Assembly: GCA_003151535.1 (NCBI GenBank)
Contig: PLXT01000089.1
Coordinates: 1-16,500, forward strand
Reading direction: 5' to 3'
DNA length: 16,500 nucleotides
DNA from: Methanobacterium sp.
Lineage (GTDB): Archaea > Methanobacteriota > Methanobacteria > Methanobacteriales > Methanobacteriaceae
In this document: piece after piece, positions 16,271-16,500 of the stretch
Layout of the letters: every line of letters begins with the position of its first letter
Numbering within the stretch: the first letter of the stretch is position 1
Position numbers and translations under genes: made by a program
Notes under the pieces: model-generated
Told to the model about the DNA's origin: nothing
The model's input: only the letters and a program-made list of their open reading frames with translations
The model's database searches: none

Positions 16271-16500
16271 TTGGAATATAAATGGATAGCTCTCTCAAAC
16301 GTTCTTATATCTTCCTTAATGGGAATGATAAATATGAGCATAGTTTTGATATCCCTTCCAGCGATCTTTAACGGTATTCATATTAACCCTTTGAATTCTT
16401 TCCAATATTTATTATGGATATTGATGGGATATGGATTAGTTGTAGCAACTCTGCTTTTGAGTTTTGGTCGGCTTTCAGATATGTATGGTCGGGTAAAACT
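16271..16500 (+). CDS. MFS transporter N-terminus (partial, cut by window edge)
   Basis: From TTG 16271 the frame reads MEYKWIALSNVLISSLMGMI, a first membrane helix, a loop (GIHINPLNSFQ), a second helix (YLLWILMGYGLVVATLLL) and motif A GRLSDMYGRVK, which defines the major facilitator superfamily. GGTGG at 16258-16262 supports the TTG; a GTG at 16259 is in frame but overlaps that site. It is similar in type to the exporter at 8351-9910 and also starts with TTG. The remaining helices lie beyond the window, so subgroup and substrate are open. Confidence 0.85.
   Translation, partial: MEYKWIALSNVLISSLMGMINMSIVLISLPAIFNGIHINPLNSFQYLLWILMGYGLVVATLLLSFGRLSDMYGRVK

Overview
The window looks like a stretch of a methanogenic archaeon of the Methanobacteriaceae, most likely Methanobacterium or a close relative. 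The basis is strongly AT-rich DNA, archaeal TATA boxes about 25 bases ahead of likely transcript starts, GGAGG/GGTGA ribosome binding sites, poly-T terminators, and protein families common in that group (DUF4013 membrane proteins, small winged-helix proteins, UspA, VOC and 4-oxalocrotonate tautomerase-like proteins). No rRNA, tRNA or CRISPR array was found by eye.

Layout. 1-430: the tail of a transposase cut by the window edge, then a 47-residue single-span membrane protein. 620-2011: a glyoxalase-fold (VOC) protein and a frameshifted DUF4013 membrane protein. 2307-4949: a YdjM/DUF457 membrane hydrolase, convergent with a calcineurin-like phosphoesterase gene broken by an in-frame TAA. 5404-7126: a complete IS1182-like insertion sequence with terminal inverted repeats and a possible 5-bp target duplication. 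7197-9910: a frameshifted membrane protein, a tautomerase-like gene behind a palindrome-rich promoter, and a DHA2-type MFS exporter. 9996-11965: a CrtC/AttH-type lipocalin-like gene broken by an in-frame TAA, then a 58-residue winged-helix protein. 12061-14163: three minus-strand redox genes (NmrA-like, short-chain dehydrogenase, Rieske ferredoxin). 14299-15394: a winged-helix HTH_42 gene with two frameshifts. 15642-16500: UspA and the start of a second MFS transporter with a TTG start.

The most striking point is not a new system but the number of broken genes. Five of roughly eighteen genes carry six lesions. All four frameshifts are net -1, and each can be repaired by lengthening a short homopolymer by one base. 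The other two lesions are in-frame TAA codons with a continuous reading frame on both sides. The -1 pattern could come from homopolymer sequencing error, but the two nonsense codons cannot, so at least part of this is likely real decay (relaxed selection, for example in a host-associated or recently changed lineage). The intact genes are mostly small stress, redox and transport functions with their own promoters. Apart from the SDR/NmrA-like pair there is little operon structure, and I see no convincing novel multi-gene system.
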